Source of the DNA: an uncultured Pelagibacteraceae bacterium
GTDB taxonomy: Bacteria; Pseudomonadota; Alphaproteobacteria; Pelagibacterales; Pelagibacteraceae
Length of the DNA: 64,000 nucleotides
Direction of reading: 5' to 3'
Assembly (NCBI GenBank): GCA_902582605.1
Contig: CACHSP010000002.1
Coordinates: forward strand, 62,001-126,000
Position numbers and translations under genes: made by a program. How positions within the stretch are numbered: position 1 is the first letter of the stretch; the number at the start of each line of letters is the position of its first letter. This document shows, piece after piece, positions 9,132 to 18,192 of the stretch. The notes under the pieces are model-generated. The model saw nothing but the letters and a program-made list of their open reading frames with translations. It had not been told where the DNA came from and did not search any database.

Positions 9132-10119
9132 AAATAGCTTTCTTGAATCGATTGGAAATACTCCTTTAATTAAATTAAAAGCAGCCTCTGAAATCACGGG
9201 ATGTCATATTTTCGGTAAAGCGGAATATCTTAATCCCGGTGGATCAGTTAAAGATAGAGCTGCTCTTGCTTTAATAAAAGATGCACAAGAAAAGAAATTA
9301 ATTTCAGAGGGGGGAATTGTAGTTGAAGGCACTGCTGGTAATACTGGAATTGGTTTATGTCTTTTAGGAAATTCTTTAGGTTATAAAACAATTATTGTGA
9401 TGAATGACAATCAAACACAAGAAAAAAAAGATACTTTAAAAAATATTGGAGCAGATCTTAGATTGGTACCACCCAAACCATATAAAGATGATGGCAATTA
9501 TGTAAAAGTTGCAGGTCGTCTTGCCGAAGAATTAAAAAGTACTAATAACAATGGTGTAGTTTGGGCAAATCAATTTGATAACACTGCCAATGCAAAAGGT
9601 CACTATGAAACCACGGGACCAGAAATCTGGGAACAAACTGATGGAAAGGTTGATGGTTTTGTTTGTGCTTCTGGAACAGGTGGAACTATAGGTGGTGTAA
9701 GTAAATTTTTAAAAGAAAAAAATAAAAATGTTAAAATTTATTTATCTGATCCAACAGGTTCTGCTCTTTATAATTATATTACGAATGGTGAATTAAAAGC
9801 TGAAGGAGGATCAATTACTGAGGGAATTGGCTCAAGTAGAGTAACTAAAAATTTTGCTGAGGCAAAAATTGATGGTGCTTATTCAATTAGTGATGAGGAG
9901 TCCTTACCAATACTTTATGATTTAATTCAAAATGAGGGTTTAAGTTTAGGAACCAGTTGTGGTGTAAATATTGCAGGTGCAATTAGACTTGGAAAAGAAC
10001 TTGGCCCAGGAAAAACTATTGTAACTATTCTTTGTGATAAGTCTGACAAATACAACTCAAAGATGTTTAATAAATCTTTTTTAAAGGAAAAAAACCTTCC
10101 AATACCCAGCTGGCTATAA
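9118..10119 (+). CDS. cysK: cysteine synthase A
   Basis: ORF track starts at 8992; likely start is ATG 9118 ([21 protein letters not shown]), overlapping cysE by 14 nt; PLP fold motifs [29 protein letters not shown]. Confidence 0.92.
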   Translation: MTQIKNSFLESIGNTPLIKLKAASEITGCHIFGKAEYLNPGGSVKDRAALALIKDAQEKKLISEGGIVVEGTAGNTGIGLCLLGNSLGYKTIIVMNDNQTQEKKDTLKNIGADLRLVPPKPYKDDGNYVKVAGRLAEELKSTNNNGVVWANQFDNTANAKGHYETTGPEIWEQTDGKVDGFVCASGTGGTIGGVSKFLKEKNKNVKIYLSDPTGSALYNYITNGELKAEGGSITEGIGSSRVTKNFAEAKIDGAYSISDEESLPILYDLIQNEGLSLGTSCGVNIAGAIRLGKELGPGKTIVTILCDKSDKYNSKMFNKSFLKEKNLPIPSWL

Positions 10120-10134
10120 TATCGCATATCAGCC

Positions 10135-10158
10135 ATGTAACAAAACAGTTACATTTTT
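10135..10158 (+). terminator. probable intrinsic terminator after cysK
   Basis: ATGTAAC-AAAACA-GTTACAT (7-bp perfect stem) followed by TTTT. Confidence 0.6.
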
Positions 10159-10181
10159 AGAATAATATTAATTAACATTGA

Positions 10182-10562
10182 ATGGTTATGAATAAATATA
10201 TAGCAGTAATACTATCATTATTAATTTTTACTTCCGCACATGCAGGTATGAGTAAAGATGACAAATCTAAAGCCTGGGATTGTATTGGAATTTATATGGC
10301 AAATTACTTTTTACCATCTGGTGAAAAATTTGAATATGGCATGAAAGAAAAATCTATTTCAACAGTAAAAGTATTAAAAACGTATGCTCTTGAAATTGGT
10401 ATTCCAGAAAAAGAATGGGATGAAGGAGTAAATAAAGCAGTTGATAAGCATTATGGCTCCAAATACGACCAAGCTAAAACTGAAAAATGTCATACATTTG
10501 TTGAAGCTTTAGTTCCGAATGGAGCTGAACGAGTAAAAAAAGTAGTTCAAACTTTATATTAA
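10182..10562 (+). CDS. small exported hypothetical protein
   Basis: ORF 126 aa; signal peptide MNKYIAVILSLLIFTSAHA. Confidence 0.6.
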   Translation: MVMNKYIAVILSLLIFTSAHAGMSKDDKSKAWDCIGIYMANYFLPSGEKFEYGMKEKSISTVKVLKTYALEIGIPEKEWDEGVNKAVDKHYGSKYDQAKTEKCHTFVEALVPNGAERVKKVVQTLY

Positions 10563-10579
10563 TAAAAAAGGAGAAAAAA

Positions 10580-10870
10580 ATGGAAAAAGAAATGTTAGTA
10601 CTTCTTAAGCTTAAAGAGGGTAAATTAGAAACTTTCATGGGTTGGATGCAATCAGATGAAGGGATGGGTGTTAGAAAAAGCGTTGCCTATCCAGAAAAAA
10701 CTGTTGGAGCCATGATTCCAGATAAAAGTGGGATGTTATTTAAAGTGAATGTTCATAATGAAGCTGGAATGAAAGAATTTGTAACTGGGAATAATCCTAC
10801 CGCGAAGGCTATTTACGCAGAATGTGTAGAGAGTGCTAAATTATATGAACTATCTGAAGTAAATTTATAA
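10580..10870 (+). CDS. small hypothetical protein, possible ferredoxin-like/dimeric alpha-beta-barrel fold
   Basis: ORF 96 aa with AAGGAG SD. Confidence 0.6.
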   Translation: MEKEMLVLLKLKEGKLETFMGWMQSDEGMGVRKSVAYPEKTVGAMIPDKSGMLFKVNVHNEAGMKEFVTGNNPTAKAIYAECVESAKLYELSEVNL

Positions 10871-10879
10871 GGAGTATAA

Positions 10880-11086
10880 ATGAAAAAAATAATGTTAACG
10901 CTTTGTTTGATCTTATTTATGAGCTCAGCATATGCAGGTTCATGTCCGATGTTAGCTAAAAATATTGATGAAAAAATTAAAAAAGCTCAAGAACTTAAAG
11001 ATCAAGGTATGGATGCCCATAATAATGGTGATCATGCTAAGTCTGAAAAACTTTTAAATGAAGCTCTTGCTTTATTTAAAAGCTAA
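10880..11086 (+). CDS. small exported hypothetical protein
   Basis: ORF 68 aa; signal peptide; helical TPR-like tail; AAGGAG SD. Confidence 0.6.
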   Translation: MKKIMLTLCLILFMSSAYAGSCPMLAKNIDEKIKKAQELKDQGMDAHNNGDHAKSEKLLNEALALFKS

Positions 11087-11101
11087 ACACAAAGGAGAAA
11101 A

Positions 11102-11392
11102 ATGAAAAACTATATGGTAACTCACACTTTCAAATCTAAAGAAATGAAAGAGAAATTTAGCGAAACAGTAGCCTCAATGAAAATGGAGGATATTATTAAA
11201 TCAATGACCAGTGATAAAGCTGCGTGTCAAATGACTTGGAATACGCCAGCTGATACAATGCAAATGTTTTGCTGGTGGAAAGGAAATAGTGAGGAAGATA
11301 TAATTAATCAACTAGGTCAAATGAATGACTTCTTTGAACCTCACAAATTTACTGAGTGCACTGATCAAGTGATGGACTATAACGCAAAATAG
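11102..11392 (+). CDS. small hypothetical protein
   Basis: ORF 96 aa with AAAGGAG SD. Confidence 0.6.
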   Translation: MKNYMVTHTFKSKEMKEKFSETVASMKMEDIIKSMTSDKAACQMTWNTPADTMQMFCWWKGNSEEDIINQLGQMNDFFEPHKFTECTDQVMDYNAK

Positions 11393-11401
11393 GGATAAAT
11401 A

Positions 11402-11716
11402 ATGAAAGCAATCTACACAAGAACCATCGGAGTTTATGATGACAAGCTTGGTGAGGCAATGGAAATTTCCAAAGGTTTAGCTGAAGTAAGAAAAAAATAT
11501 TATCCTGATCATGAAGTTTATTTTTCTTTTCAAATTGGTGGAAATCCAAGAACAGTTAGAGAAACTCTTGTAGGAGAACAGTTTACAGACAAAGCATTTG
11601 AAAATGATCAAAACATGTCTGCAGATCCTAAATTTATAGAACTTCAAAAAAAAATGAAGGGTGTTTTTAAAGAAGGTACAATACAAGATGAAATGAGAAT
11701 GGTCTTTAACGACTAG
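11402..11716 (+). CDS. small hypothetical protein, possible ferredoxin-like/dimeric alpha-beta-barrel fold
   Basis: ORF 104 aa, collinear with neighbours. Confidence 0.6.
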   Translation: MKAIYTRTIGVYDDKLGEAMEISKGLAEVRKKYYPDHEVYFSFQIGGNPRTVRETLVGEQFTDKAFENDQNMSADPKFIELQKKMKGVFKEGTIQDEMRMVFND

Positions 11717-11724
11717 GAGATAAA

Positions 11725-12141
11725 ATGATAGAAAAATTTAACGGAATATTTTATTTAGCAGTTTTTATAATCCATTTTATAGGGTTTGCTTATTATGGTT
11801 TTAGATGCGTTTTCCAGACAAAGTCCTTCTTAGATAAATATGGTATCGATGATACTGGTGCAGGAATGGTTAGATTTTTTGGATCAATATTTCTTGGTTC
11901 AGTAGTTATGGCTATTTATGTTGGTTTTATAAGACCTAATGGTTTAGAGACAACATGGGCATTCTTTAACTTGATCTTTTTGCAAAACTTATCTGCATTT
12001 ATTGTTGGCTTTTATAATACAAAAATTAATAAACTTGGACACACAGACAAAACATCGGATGAGGGAATTTATGCTCCATTAGTGTTGACAATACTTAGTG
12101 CTGTGATGATTTATGGTTTTAGTGACAAAATCTATATTTAA
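11725..12141 (+). CDS. small integral membrane protein
   Basis: ORF 138 aa, about four hydrophobic segments. Confidence 0.6.
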   Translation: MIEKFNGIFYLAVFIIHFIGFAYYGFRCVFQTKSFLDKYGIDDTGAGMVRFFGSIFLGSVVMAIYVGFIRPNGLETTWAFFNLIFLQNLSAFIVGFYNTKINKLGHTDKTSDEGIYAPLVLTILSAVMIYGFSDKIYI

Positions 12142-12158
12142 CAACAAAGGAGTTTAAG

Positions 12159-12479
12159 ATGTCTATGTTAGAGAAATATACCAATGCAATTGATAAAAAA
12201 GATGAGTCAACTATGAATGAACTTTTGCATGATGACTTTAAATTCACAATGCACAAATCAGGAAACACCATAGGTAAAGCTGATGTTATAAAGTGGGCAA
12301 TGAGCGGTGATATAAACCAAGATAAAGCTAGAGTAGTCTATGAAAATGATCAAATTGGAGTTCACCATTCAATAGTTACATTTAATGACGGAAATGTTGA
12401 GGCGGTAATGGCAGTTTATAAATACAAAGATGGAAAAATTATAAGTTTAGAGACTGGCGCCACTCCAATGCCAAAATAG
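12159..12479 (+). CDS. NTF2-like/SnoaL-like protein
   Basis: ORF 106 aa; YTNAIDKKDESTMNELLHDDFKFTMHKSG pattern typical of NTF2-like folds. Confidence 0.6.
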   Translation: MSMLEKYTNAIDKKDESTMNELLHDDFKFTMHKSGNTIGKADVIKWAMSGDINQDKARVVYENDQIGVHHSIVTFNDGNVEAVMAVYKYKDGKIISLETGATPMPK

Positions 12480-12698
12480 GTGAGTCAATTACTCTTTATT
12501 TGTATTGCTATAACTGCACTTGATATTTTTTTAATCATCTACGCGTTGACTATCCCACTTTATCCAAAAAAATGGCAAAAAGAGGTAAATAAAAAATACA
12601 AAAATGAGACAGCTACTGGAGTAACAATAATTTTTGTAACGATGGCAGCTTGTTTTTTATGGGTAATTTATTTTTATTTCTTAATTTTTGATTTATAA
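12480..12698 (+). CDS. small membrane protein
   Basis: ORF 72 aa, GTG start directly after the upstream stop. Confidence 0.5.
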   Translation: MSQLLFICIAITALDIFLIIYALTIPLYPKKWQKEVNKKYKNETATGVTIIFVTMAACFLWVIYFYFLIFDL

Positions 12699-12704
12699 TT
12701 TTCT

Positions 12705-12926
12705 ATGTTTCCAAAAAAATATTCAAAATTAATATTCATATTTTTTATGGGCCTCGGCATGAGCTTGATCATGACACTTATAATTACATATATCAATACA
12801 GGTTATGATGAACTTTATTATAAGAGATTTTTTAAAGCTTGGTCAGTAAGCTTACCTGTTGCATTAGTTGCCACAACAATTGTAGCTCCTATAGTTGAAA
12901 AATTTGTAGATAAAATTACCAAATAA
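12705..12926 (+). CDS. DUF2798-like small membrane protein
   Basis: ORF 73 aa, two TM segments (FFMGLGMSLIMTLIITYIN...FFKAWSVSLPVALVATTIVAPIVEK). Confidence 0.6.
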   Translation: MFPKKYSKLIFIFFMGLGMSLIMTLIITYINTGYDELYYKRFFKAWSVSLPVALVATTIVAPIVEKFVDKITK

Positions 12927-12942
12927 TAATACTCTTTATATT

Positions 12943-13278
12943 GTGAGTAATATAATTGCCTACATACTTCTTATACTTGCAGTAATTTTGGGGACTGCAG
13001 CAAATGGTTTTGCTAAAGGAGCTAATGGTTTTACATTATTATTACCAAGCTTATTAACAGCAATAACAATAGTTGCTTGTATGTTTACATTATCAATTGT
13101 TATGAAAACTATTCCTGTAGGTATTACTTACGCCTCATTTGCAGGTCTATGTATTATCGCTACAACAATTGTTGGAGTATATAAATTTAATCAAATGCCA
13201 GACGTTTACACTATTGTTGGTTTAACTTTAATTATTTCAGGAGTGTTAATAGTTAATCTTCTTGGTAAAACAAATTAA
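12943..13278 (+). CDS. SMR family transporter subunit (pair member 1)
   Basis: ORF 111 aa, GTG start; four TM, IPVGITYASFAGLCIIATTIVGVYKFNQMP...SGVLIVNLLGKT. Confidence 0.82.
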   Translation: MSNIIAYILLILAVILGTAANGFAKGANGFTLLLPSLLTAITIVACMFTLSIVMKTIPVGITYASFAGLCIIATTIVGVYKFNQMPDVYTIVGLTLIISGVLIVNLLGKTN

Positions 13279-13282
13279 ATTT

Positions 13283-13618
13283 ATGACTAATTTATCTGGA
13301 TATATATTTCTTCTACTGGCAATTATCTTAGGCATTACTTCAAATGGTTTTTTAAAATCAACTAATGGATTTACCAATATTGGCCCAACAATTTTTTGTG
13401 CAATATCAATAATCGCTTGTATTTTTTGTTTATCAAAAGCAATGAATATCATTCCTGTAGGTTTCACTTATGCTACGTACGGAGGACTAACAATTACTGC
13501 AGTAACTTTATTTGGTGTGTTTAAATATAATCAAATACCAAATCTCTATGGTATTATTGGGATAGCTCTAATTGTTGTTGGTGTAATTCTTTTAAATACT
13601 CTTGGTAAAACTACTTAG
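13283..13618 (+). CDS. SMR family transporter subunit (pair member 2)
   Basis: ORF track starts at 13262; likely start ATG 13283 (MTNLSGYIFLLL); IPVGFTYATYGGLTITAVTLFGVFKYNQIPN. Confidence 0.82.
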   Translation: MTNLSGYIFLLLAIILGITSNGFLKSTNGFTNIGPTIFCAISIIACIFCLSKAMNIIPVGFTYATYGGLTITAVTLFGVFKYNQIPNLYGIIGIALIVVGVILLNTLGKTT

Positions 13619-14417
13619 TTATTGGTCTAAGTATTTTTAAAATTTTATTATGAATATTATTGTTAACTGAAGCAACAATATTTCCGCCTTTAACTGCATC
13701 TGTATTTTTCCATGTACTAACAACTCCACCAGCTGCTTTTATAATTGGTATTAAAGGATGAATATCCCAAATTTTATTTCCACATTGAATAACTACATCA
13801 ACTTTACCTTCTGCAAGATGTGAGTAACTAAGAGCATCTGCACAAGGAAATTGCATTAGTTTTAAAATTTTGGGAATCTTTTTTTGTTTATTTAAAGATA
13901 GCATGCCATGAAAAGCTGCGGACATTTTTATATTTTTGAATAAGATTTTTTTATTAACTTTTATTTTTCTTTTTTTTCTTTGATCCACAACATATGCAAC
14001 TTTATCTGACGCGTTATAATAATATTTTTTAAGAACAGGATAATTTGCTAGTCCAATTACAGGGTTCCCTTTATAATTCAAAGAAATTAAGTTACTCCAA
14101 GTAGGATTACCAATTACATAAGATCTGGTTCCATCGATTGGATCAATAACCCAGGTAAAATCACTTTTGGTTTTCTTTTTGCCAAACTCCTCGCCTATGA
14201 CTTGATGATCAGGAAACCTTTTTCCTATCTCTTTCCTGATAAATTTTTCAAAAGCTTTATCTGATGTTGTAACAGGATCGAATCCCTTGCCTCTTAATTT
14301 GTTAGAGACTTTAAAAGTTCTATTGAGCTTAGAGTAATAAAACTTAGTAAGTTTTCTAGCTAAGCTATCAACAAACTTAGAATACCTTTTAAAATCTGAT
14401 GAATTTAATTTTGACAC
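13611..14417 (-). CDS. inositol monophosphatase family (histidinol-phosphatase-like)
   Basis: ORF 268 aa; GEEFGKKK, WVIDPIDGTRSYVIG, WDIHPLIPIIKAAGG. Confidence 0.85.
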   Translation of the reverse strand: MSKLNSSDFKRYSKFVDSLARKLTKFYYSKLNRTFKVSNKLRGKGFDPVTTSDKAFEKFIRKEIGKRFPDHQVIGEEFGKKKTKSDFTWVIDPIDGTRSYVIGNPTWSNLISLNYKGNPVIGLANYPVLKKYYYNASDKVAYVVDQRKKRKIKVNKKILFKNIKMSAAFHGMLSLNKQKKIPKILKLMQFPCADALSYSHLAEGKVDVVIQCGNKIWDIHPLIPIIKAAGGVVSTWKNTDAVKGGNIVASVNNNIHNKILKILRPITK

Positions 14418-14483
14418 ATGGGACTATTACTATTTAATTTATATTGATTAAAGTAAAATTTTAAATAATTCTCTTATTATTGT

Positions 14484-15584
14484 ATGAAAATAGAATTAAC
14501 CAATAACAAAGTGTTTTTTGAAAAACAGGGTGCAAAAAAAGAAATCCACCCTTTCTGGCTAAGAGAACGAGTGAATAGCGAGAACTTTTTAGACCAAAAA
14601 ACTCAACAAAGATTATTTGATCCAACAATGCTTAAAAATAGCTCAGAAATTTCAAAAGTGAATATTTCAGATAAATTTCTTGAGGTAAGTTTTAAAGATG
14701 GTGCATACGCAAAACTAGTTATCGAAAATATACTTAAAGAATTTGAGAAAGATAATGAATTATACTTTATCAATAAAATTTCATGGAAATCAGACTTTCA
14801 AAATAACAATATTTATAAGTTTAATAAAAATTTTTTTGAGGAAAAAATAATGTATGAGTCTTTACTAGACTTTTACAAATATGGATTTGTTATATTTGAA
14901 AATGTTCCTACCCAAGATAACTTTATTGTCAATTTCGCTAATTCAATTGGAAGTATAAGACGAACTAATTTCGGTGAGTTTTTTAATGTCAAATCAAAAC
15001 CAAATCCAAATGATCTTGCCTATACTTCATTACCTTTAGCACCACATACTGACAATCCTTATAGAAAACCAGTGCCCTGTATACAATTGCTACATTGCAT
15101 CGAAAATGAAGTTGGTGGTGGCTTATCAACATTAGTTGATGGTCTTGCTGTAACGGAAGAATTAAAAAAAGAGCATCCAACTTTTTTCCAAATTTTGACC
15201 GAAATCAAAGTTAGATTTCAATTTGTCGATGATAATGTTGTTTTAGAAGACTGGGCAGAAATGATCCAACTTGATGAAAACGGAAGACTTAAACAAGTCA
15301 GATTTAGTCCTCGATTAGATTTTGTGCCCTTAATGGATAAGGAAAAATTAGAATTATATTACGCAGCTAGAAACAAAATATCGGAAATGTACAACTCAGA
15401 AAAATTCAGAATTGAATTTAAATTAAAACCTGGTGATCTATTGATGATGGATAACTATAGACTTCTTCACGGCCGAACCGAATATAATGCTAATGAAGGT
15501 AAACGATTTTTACAAGGTTGCTATATAGATTATGATAGCACTGAGGGAAAACTTAAACACTTGAAAAGAAAATTTAATATATAA
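14484..15584 (+). CDS. gamma-butyrobetaine dioxygenase-like TauD/2OG-Fe(II) oxygenase
   Basis: ORF 366 aa; N-term HPFWLRERV, APHTDNPYRKPVPCIQLLHCIEN...GGLSTLVDG, LLHGRTEY. Confidence 0.8.
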   Translation: MKIELTNNKVFFEKQGAKKEIHPFWLRERVNSENFLDQKTQQRLFDPTMLKNSSEISKVNISDKFLEVSFKDGAYAKLVIENILKEFEKDNELYFINKISWKSDFQNNNIYKFNKNFFEEKIMYESLLDFYKYGFVIFENVPTQDNFIVNFANSIGSIRRTNFGEFFNVKSKPNPNDLAYTSLPLAPHTDNPYRKPVPCIQLLHCIENEVGGGLSTLVDGLAVTEELKKEHPTFFQILTEIKVRFQFVDDNVVLEDWAEMIQLDENGRLKQVRFSPRLDFVPLMDKEKLELYYAARNKISEMYNSEKFRIEFKLKPGDLLMMDNYRLLHGRTEYNANEGKRFLQGCYIDYDSTEGKLKHLKRKFNI

Positions 15585-15585
15585 A

Positions 15586-15765
15586 TTATTTGTTAAAGCA
15601 ATTGTTAACTAATATTGCCATTAATATCCAAATTACAAATGTTTCCCCATGACTAAATGTGTAGTCAGCTCCAGCAAAACCTGCTGCAATATTGATAGCG
15701 TAAATAATTATCGTAGAAACAATTAGGCTTACAAGTAAGTTAATCAATCCTTTTACATATTTCAT
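15586..15765 (-). CDS. small membrane protein (59 aa)
   Basis: Read by hand, just below the ORF-track cutoff: MKYVKGLINLLVSLIVSTIIIYAINIAAGFAGADYTFSHGETFVIWILMAILVNNCFNK*. Confidence 0.6.
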   Translation of the reverse strand: MKYVKGLINLLVSLIVSTIIIYAINIAAGFAGADYTFSHGETFVIWILMAILVNNCFNK

Positions 15766-15860
15766 AATGAAACAATATAGATATTAAAACTCAATTCAAT
15801 TCTTAATTTTCTATTTTTAAGTGAAATTTTTTTAAGATGTGGGAAGACTAATAAATAGTT

Positions 15861-15919
15861 AGGTTGTATTCAAGAAATATATTTAATTAATTTGCAAATA
15901 AATATCTTGAATACAACCT
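15861..15919. repeat. 15-bp perfect inverted repeat
   Basis: AGGTTGTATTCAAGA (15861-15875) / TCTTGAATACAACCT (15905-15919). Confidence 0.9.
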
Positions 15920-15941
15920 TGCTGGAATTTAACTTCTAATT

Positions 15942-15983
15942 AAGGAGGTAGTTTTAATGAATCAAATGCCACCTGACACTTAG
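15942..15983 (+). promoter_or_regulatory. perfect SD (AAGGAGGT) plus 8-codon mini-ORF (MNQMPPDT*)
   Basis: AAGGAGGT at 15942-15949; ATG at 15957; TAG at 15981. Confidence 0.45.
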
Positions 15984-16026
15984 CTGGGTAGCTTTATATT
16001 TCATAAAAACGAAAACAAAAAACTTA

Positions 16027-16107
16027 AAGTCCATTTGGACTTAAATGCCATCAAGGCGACTTAAGGGAGCTCTTTTGGCTGGAGAGCAAAAGGGCAATCC
16101 CTTAAGT
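16027..16107. ncRNA. candidate structured RNA / 3'-UTR element (hairpin series; strand uncertain)
   Basis: AAGTCC-ATTT-GGACTT, then ACTTAAGGGA-GCTCTTTTG-GCTGGAGAG-CAAAAGGGC-AA-TCCCTTAAGT (10+9 bp). On the minus strand the first stem is followed by TAAGTTTTTTGTTTT. Confidence 0.6.
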
Positions 16108-16116
16108 AAGTTGGAT

Positions 16117-16833
16117 TTACTTTTTTAAAATCAGACAAATAAGTTTGTCATTAAACCTTAGATTTTTCCTATATTTAGTGCTAATTTCATTAATCCCTTC
16201 ATTGATTTCCTTTGATTTAAAATTTAGCAGTGTTGAAATATACCTGTTCCTGATCATTTGAATATATTTTTTCCTTGTTATTTTTACTTTGAAAACAAAT
16301 TTTTTTATTAGGATTTTGAAATCTAAATTTAATATGAATTGAATTATTTGCTTATCCCTATTTAATGAATTTTTTAATTTTTTTTTCATTAATGAAAAAG
16401 TTGGGATTTCATTTTGATTTGTATTTAATGAAAATATGATTATTTTTCCCTTAGGATTAAGGGCTTCATTACATAAGAATAGTAATTGTTTAATTTCTTT
16501 AAATTTTAATAAATGAATTGTTTGCTTAATTAAAATTAAATCAAATTTTTTTTTATTTTTTTTAAAATATTTAATTGCATCAATTTTTTTAAAAATTATT
16601 TTTTTATCTTTATCTTTATGTCTCTCTATATCTATACCTGTTGGCTTATTTTTTAATCTCAATATTAAAGATAAAGAGCCTAATATTTTTCCTCTTCCAC
16701 ATCCAATATCTAAAATTTGAGAATTTCTGTTTAACTCAATTTGTCTTAATAAAAAATTATTAAAAGTCTGAATATATCTTTTTGAAGAAAGCCAAGTTTT
16801 ATTATCCCAATTTTTAATATTTTTTTTTACCAT
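16117..16833 (-). CDS. class I SAM-dependent methyltransferase
   Basis: ORF 238 aa; SQILDIGCGRGKILG, FDLILIKQTIHLL. Confidence 0.8.
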   Translation of the reverse strand: MVKKNIKNWDNKTWLSSKRYIQTFNNFLLRQIELNRNSQILDIGCGRGKILGSLSLILRLKNKPTGIDIERHKDKDKKIIFKKIDAIKYFKKNKKKFDLILIKQTIHLLKFKEIKQLLFLCNEALNPKGKIIIFSLNTNQNEIPTFSLMKKKLKNSLNRDKQIIQFILNLDFKILIKKFVFKVKITRKKYIQMIRNRYISTLLNFKSKEINEGINEISTKYRKNLRFNDKLICLILKK

Positions 16834-16851
16834 AATTTTTTAAATCTTAAA

Positions 16852-18165
16852 TTAAGCTTTAAATCTTTGATAAATTTTATCCAAATAATAAAATAATGAT
16901 AATCCTCTTAAAATCATAAAGAAACAGAGTGAAATCCAAATTCCTGTATTAGACAAATACTTTGTTAAAATTAATGAAATTAATAAATAGCAAAATACAG
17001 AAAAAATCATAGCATTTCTCAGCTCTTTTGTTTGAGAAGATCCAATAAAAATACCATCAAACTGATAACAGAAAGATGCAATAAAGGGCAACAAGATTAA
17101 CCAAATTACATAAGATGAACTTAACTTTCTGATATTTTCTATATCTGACATTAAATAAATTACATTTTCATTTATAAAAAAATAAATAATTGAGATCAAA
17201 AGACCTGTTAAAGAACTTAATATAAAAGAATTTTTAATAATTGTTTTAAAAAGTATTAAATTTTTTTTTCCCAGAGAGTACCCAACCAATCCTTCGGTAG
17301 AAAATGCATAAGCATCTAATATAAATGCTGACAAGAAAACTAAATTTATTAAGATAGCATTAACCGCAACATAATCCTCTCCTATTTGTGTTCCTAAATA
17401 AGTGAACCATAAAAAAGAAAATGTTAATAAAATGGTCCTAATAAAGATATCAAAATTAATATTAAAAATATCTTTCATCTTTTTTAAATCAAAAAGACTC
17501 ACTACATCAATCTTGATATTAAAAAATTTTTTTAAATAATTAAAAGTATAAATCAAAAATATTATAGACGTAATTAATGCTGAAAAAAAAGTGCCATAAG
17601 CCACTCCTTTTATATTTAAATCAAATTTTGTAACTAAAACGATACTTAAAAATATATTTAGAATAGAAAAAAAACCTATTATTAAGCTAGAAATTTTAGT
17701 TTTCTGTAAACCAACAAATAAACCTGTGAGAATATATAAAGTTAGTTCCCCAGGGGCTGAATAAATTCTAATTTTGAAATATTGAATATAAAATTCTTTA
17801 GTTAACTCAGATAAATCAAATATTTCTAAGCTTAAATTAAGAATTAATATTTGAGATAAAAAAATTAAGGCTGAAACTATCAATACAAACAATAAATTTC
17901 TTAAAATTATATTTAAAATTTCTTGGTAACTATTTCGCCCCAAGGCTTGAGAAACCATACCTACAGTTCCCATTCTTAAAAAACCAAAACTCCAAAATAT
18001 CATAGAGAACAAATTTGCAGCGACCGATGTTGCTGTTAAATAAGAAAGGTTTCCAAGATTTCCCATCAAGGCTGTATCAATAATACCAACTAAAGGAATT
18101 GCTAAATTTGCAAAGAAAATAGGGAAAGATAATTTTAAAATATAAGATATCGAAGATTTTTGCAT
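16852..18165 (-). CDS. MATE/DinF family efflux transporter
   Basis: ORF 437 aa, about 12 TM; IDTALMGNLGNLSYLTATSVAANLF. Confidence 0.85.
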   Translation of the reverse strand: MQKSSISYILKLSFPIFFANLAIPLVGIIDTALMGNLGNLSYLTATSVAANLFSMIFWSFGFLRMGTVGMVSQALGRNSYQEILNIILRNLLFVLIVSALIFLSQILILNLSLEIFDLSELTKEFYIQYFKIRIYSAPGELTLYILTGLFVGLQKTKISSLIIGFFSILNIFLSIVLVTKFDLNIKGVAYGTFFSALITSIIFLIYTFNYLKKFFNIKIDVVSLFDLKKMKDIFNINFDIFIRTILLTFSFLWFTYLGTQIGEDYVAVNAILINLVFLSAFILDAYAFSTEGLVGYSLGKKNLILFKTIIKNSFILSSLTGLLISIIYFFINENVIYLMSDIENIRKLSSSYVIWLILLPFIASFCYQFDGIFIGSSQTKELRNAMIFSVFCYLLISLILTKYLSNTGIWISLCFFMILRGLSLFYYLDKIYQRFKA

Positions 18166-18192
18166 TTAATCAACTTAATTTAAAATTTTTGA

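Noticed and set aside
15586-16116. tRNA, tmRNA, SRP RNA or RNase P RNA in the large gap
   Set aside because: No tRNA cloverleaf, no alanine acceptor/tag reading frame, no SRP GGAAGGAAGCAGCC-type loop and no RNase P conserved GAGGAAAGTCC motif found.
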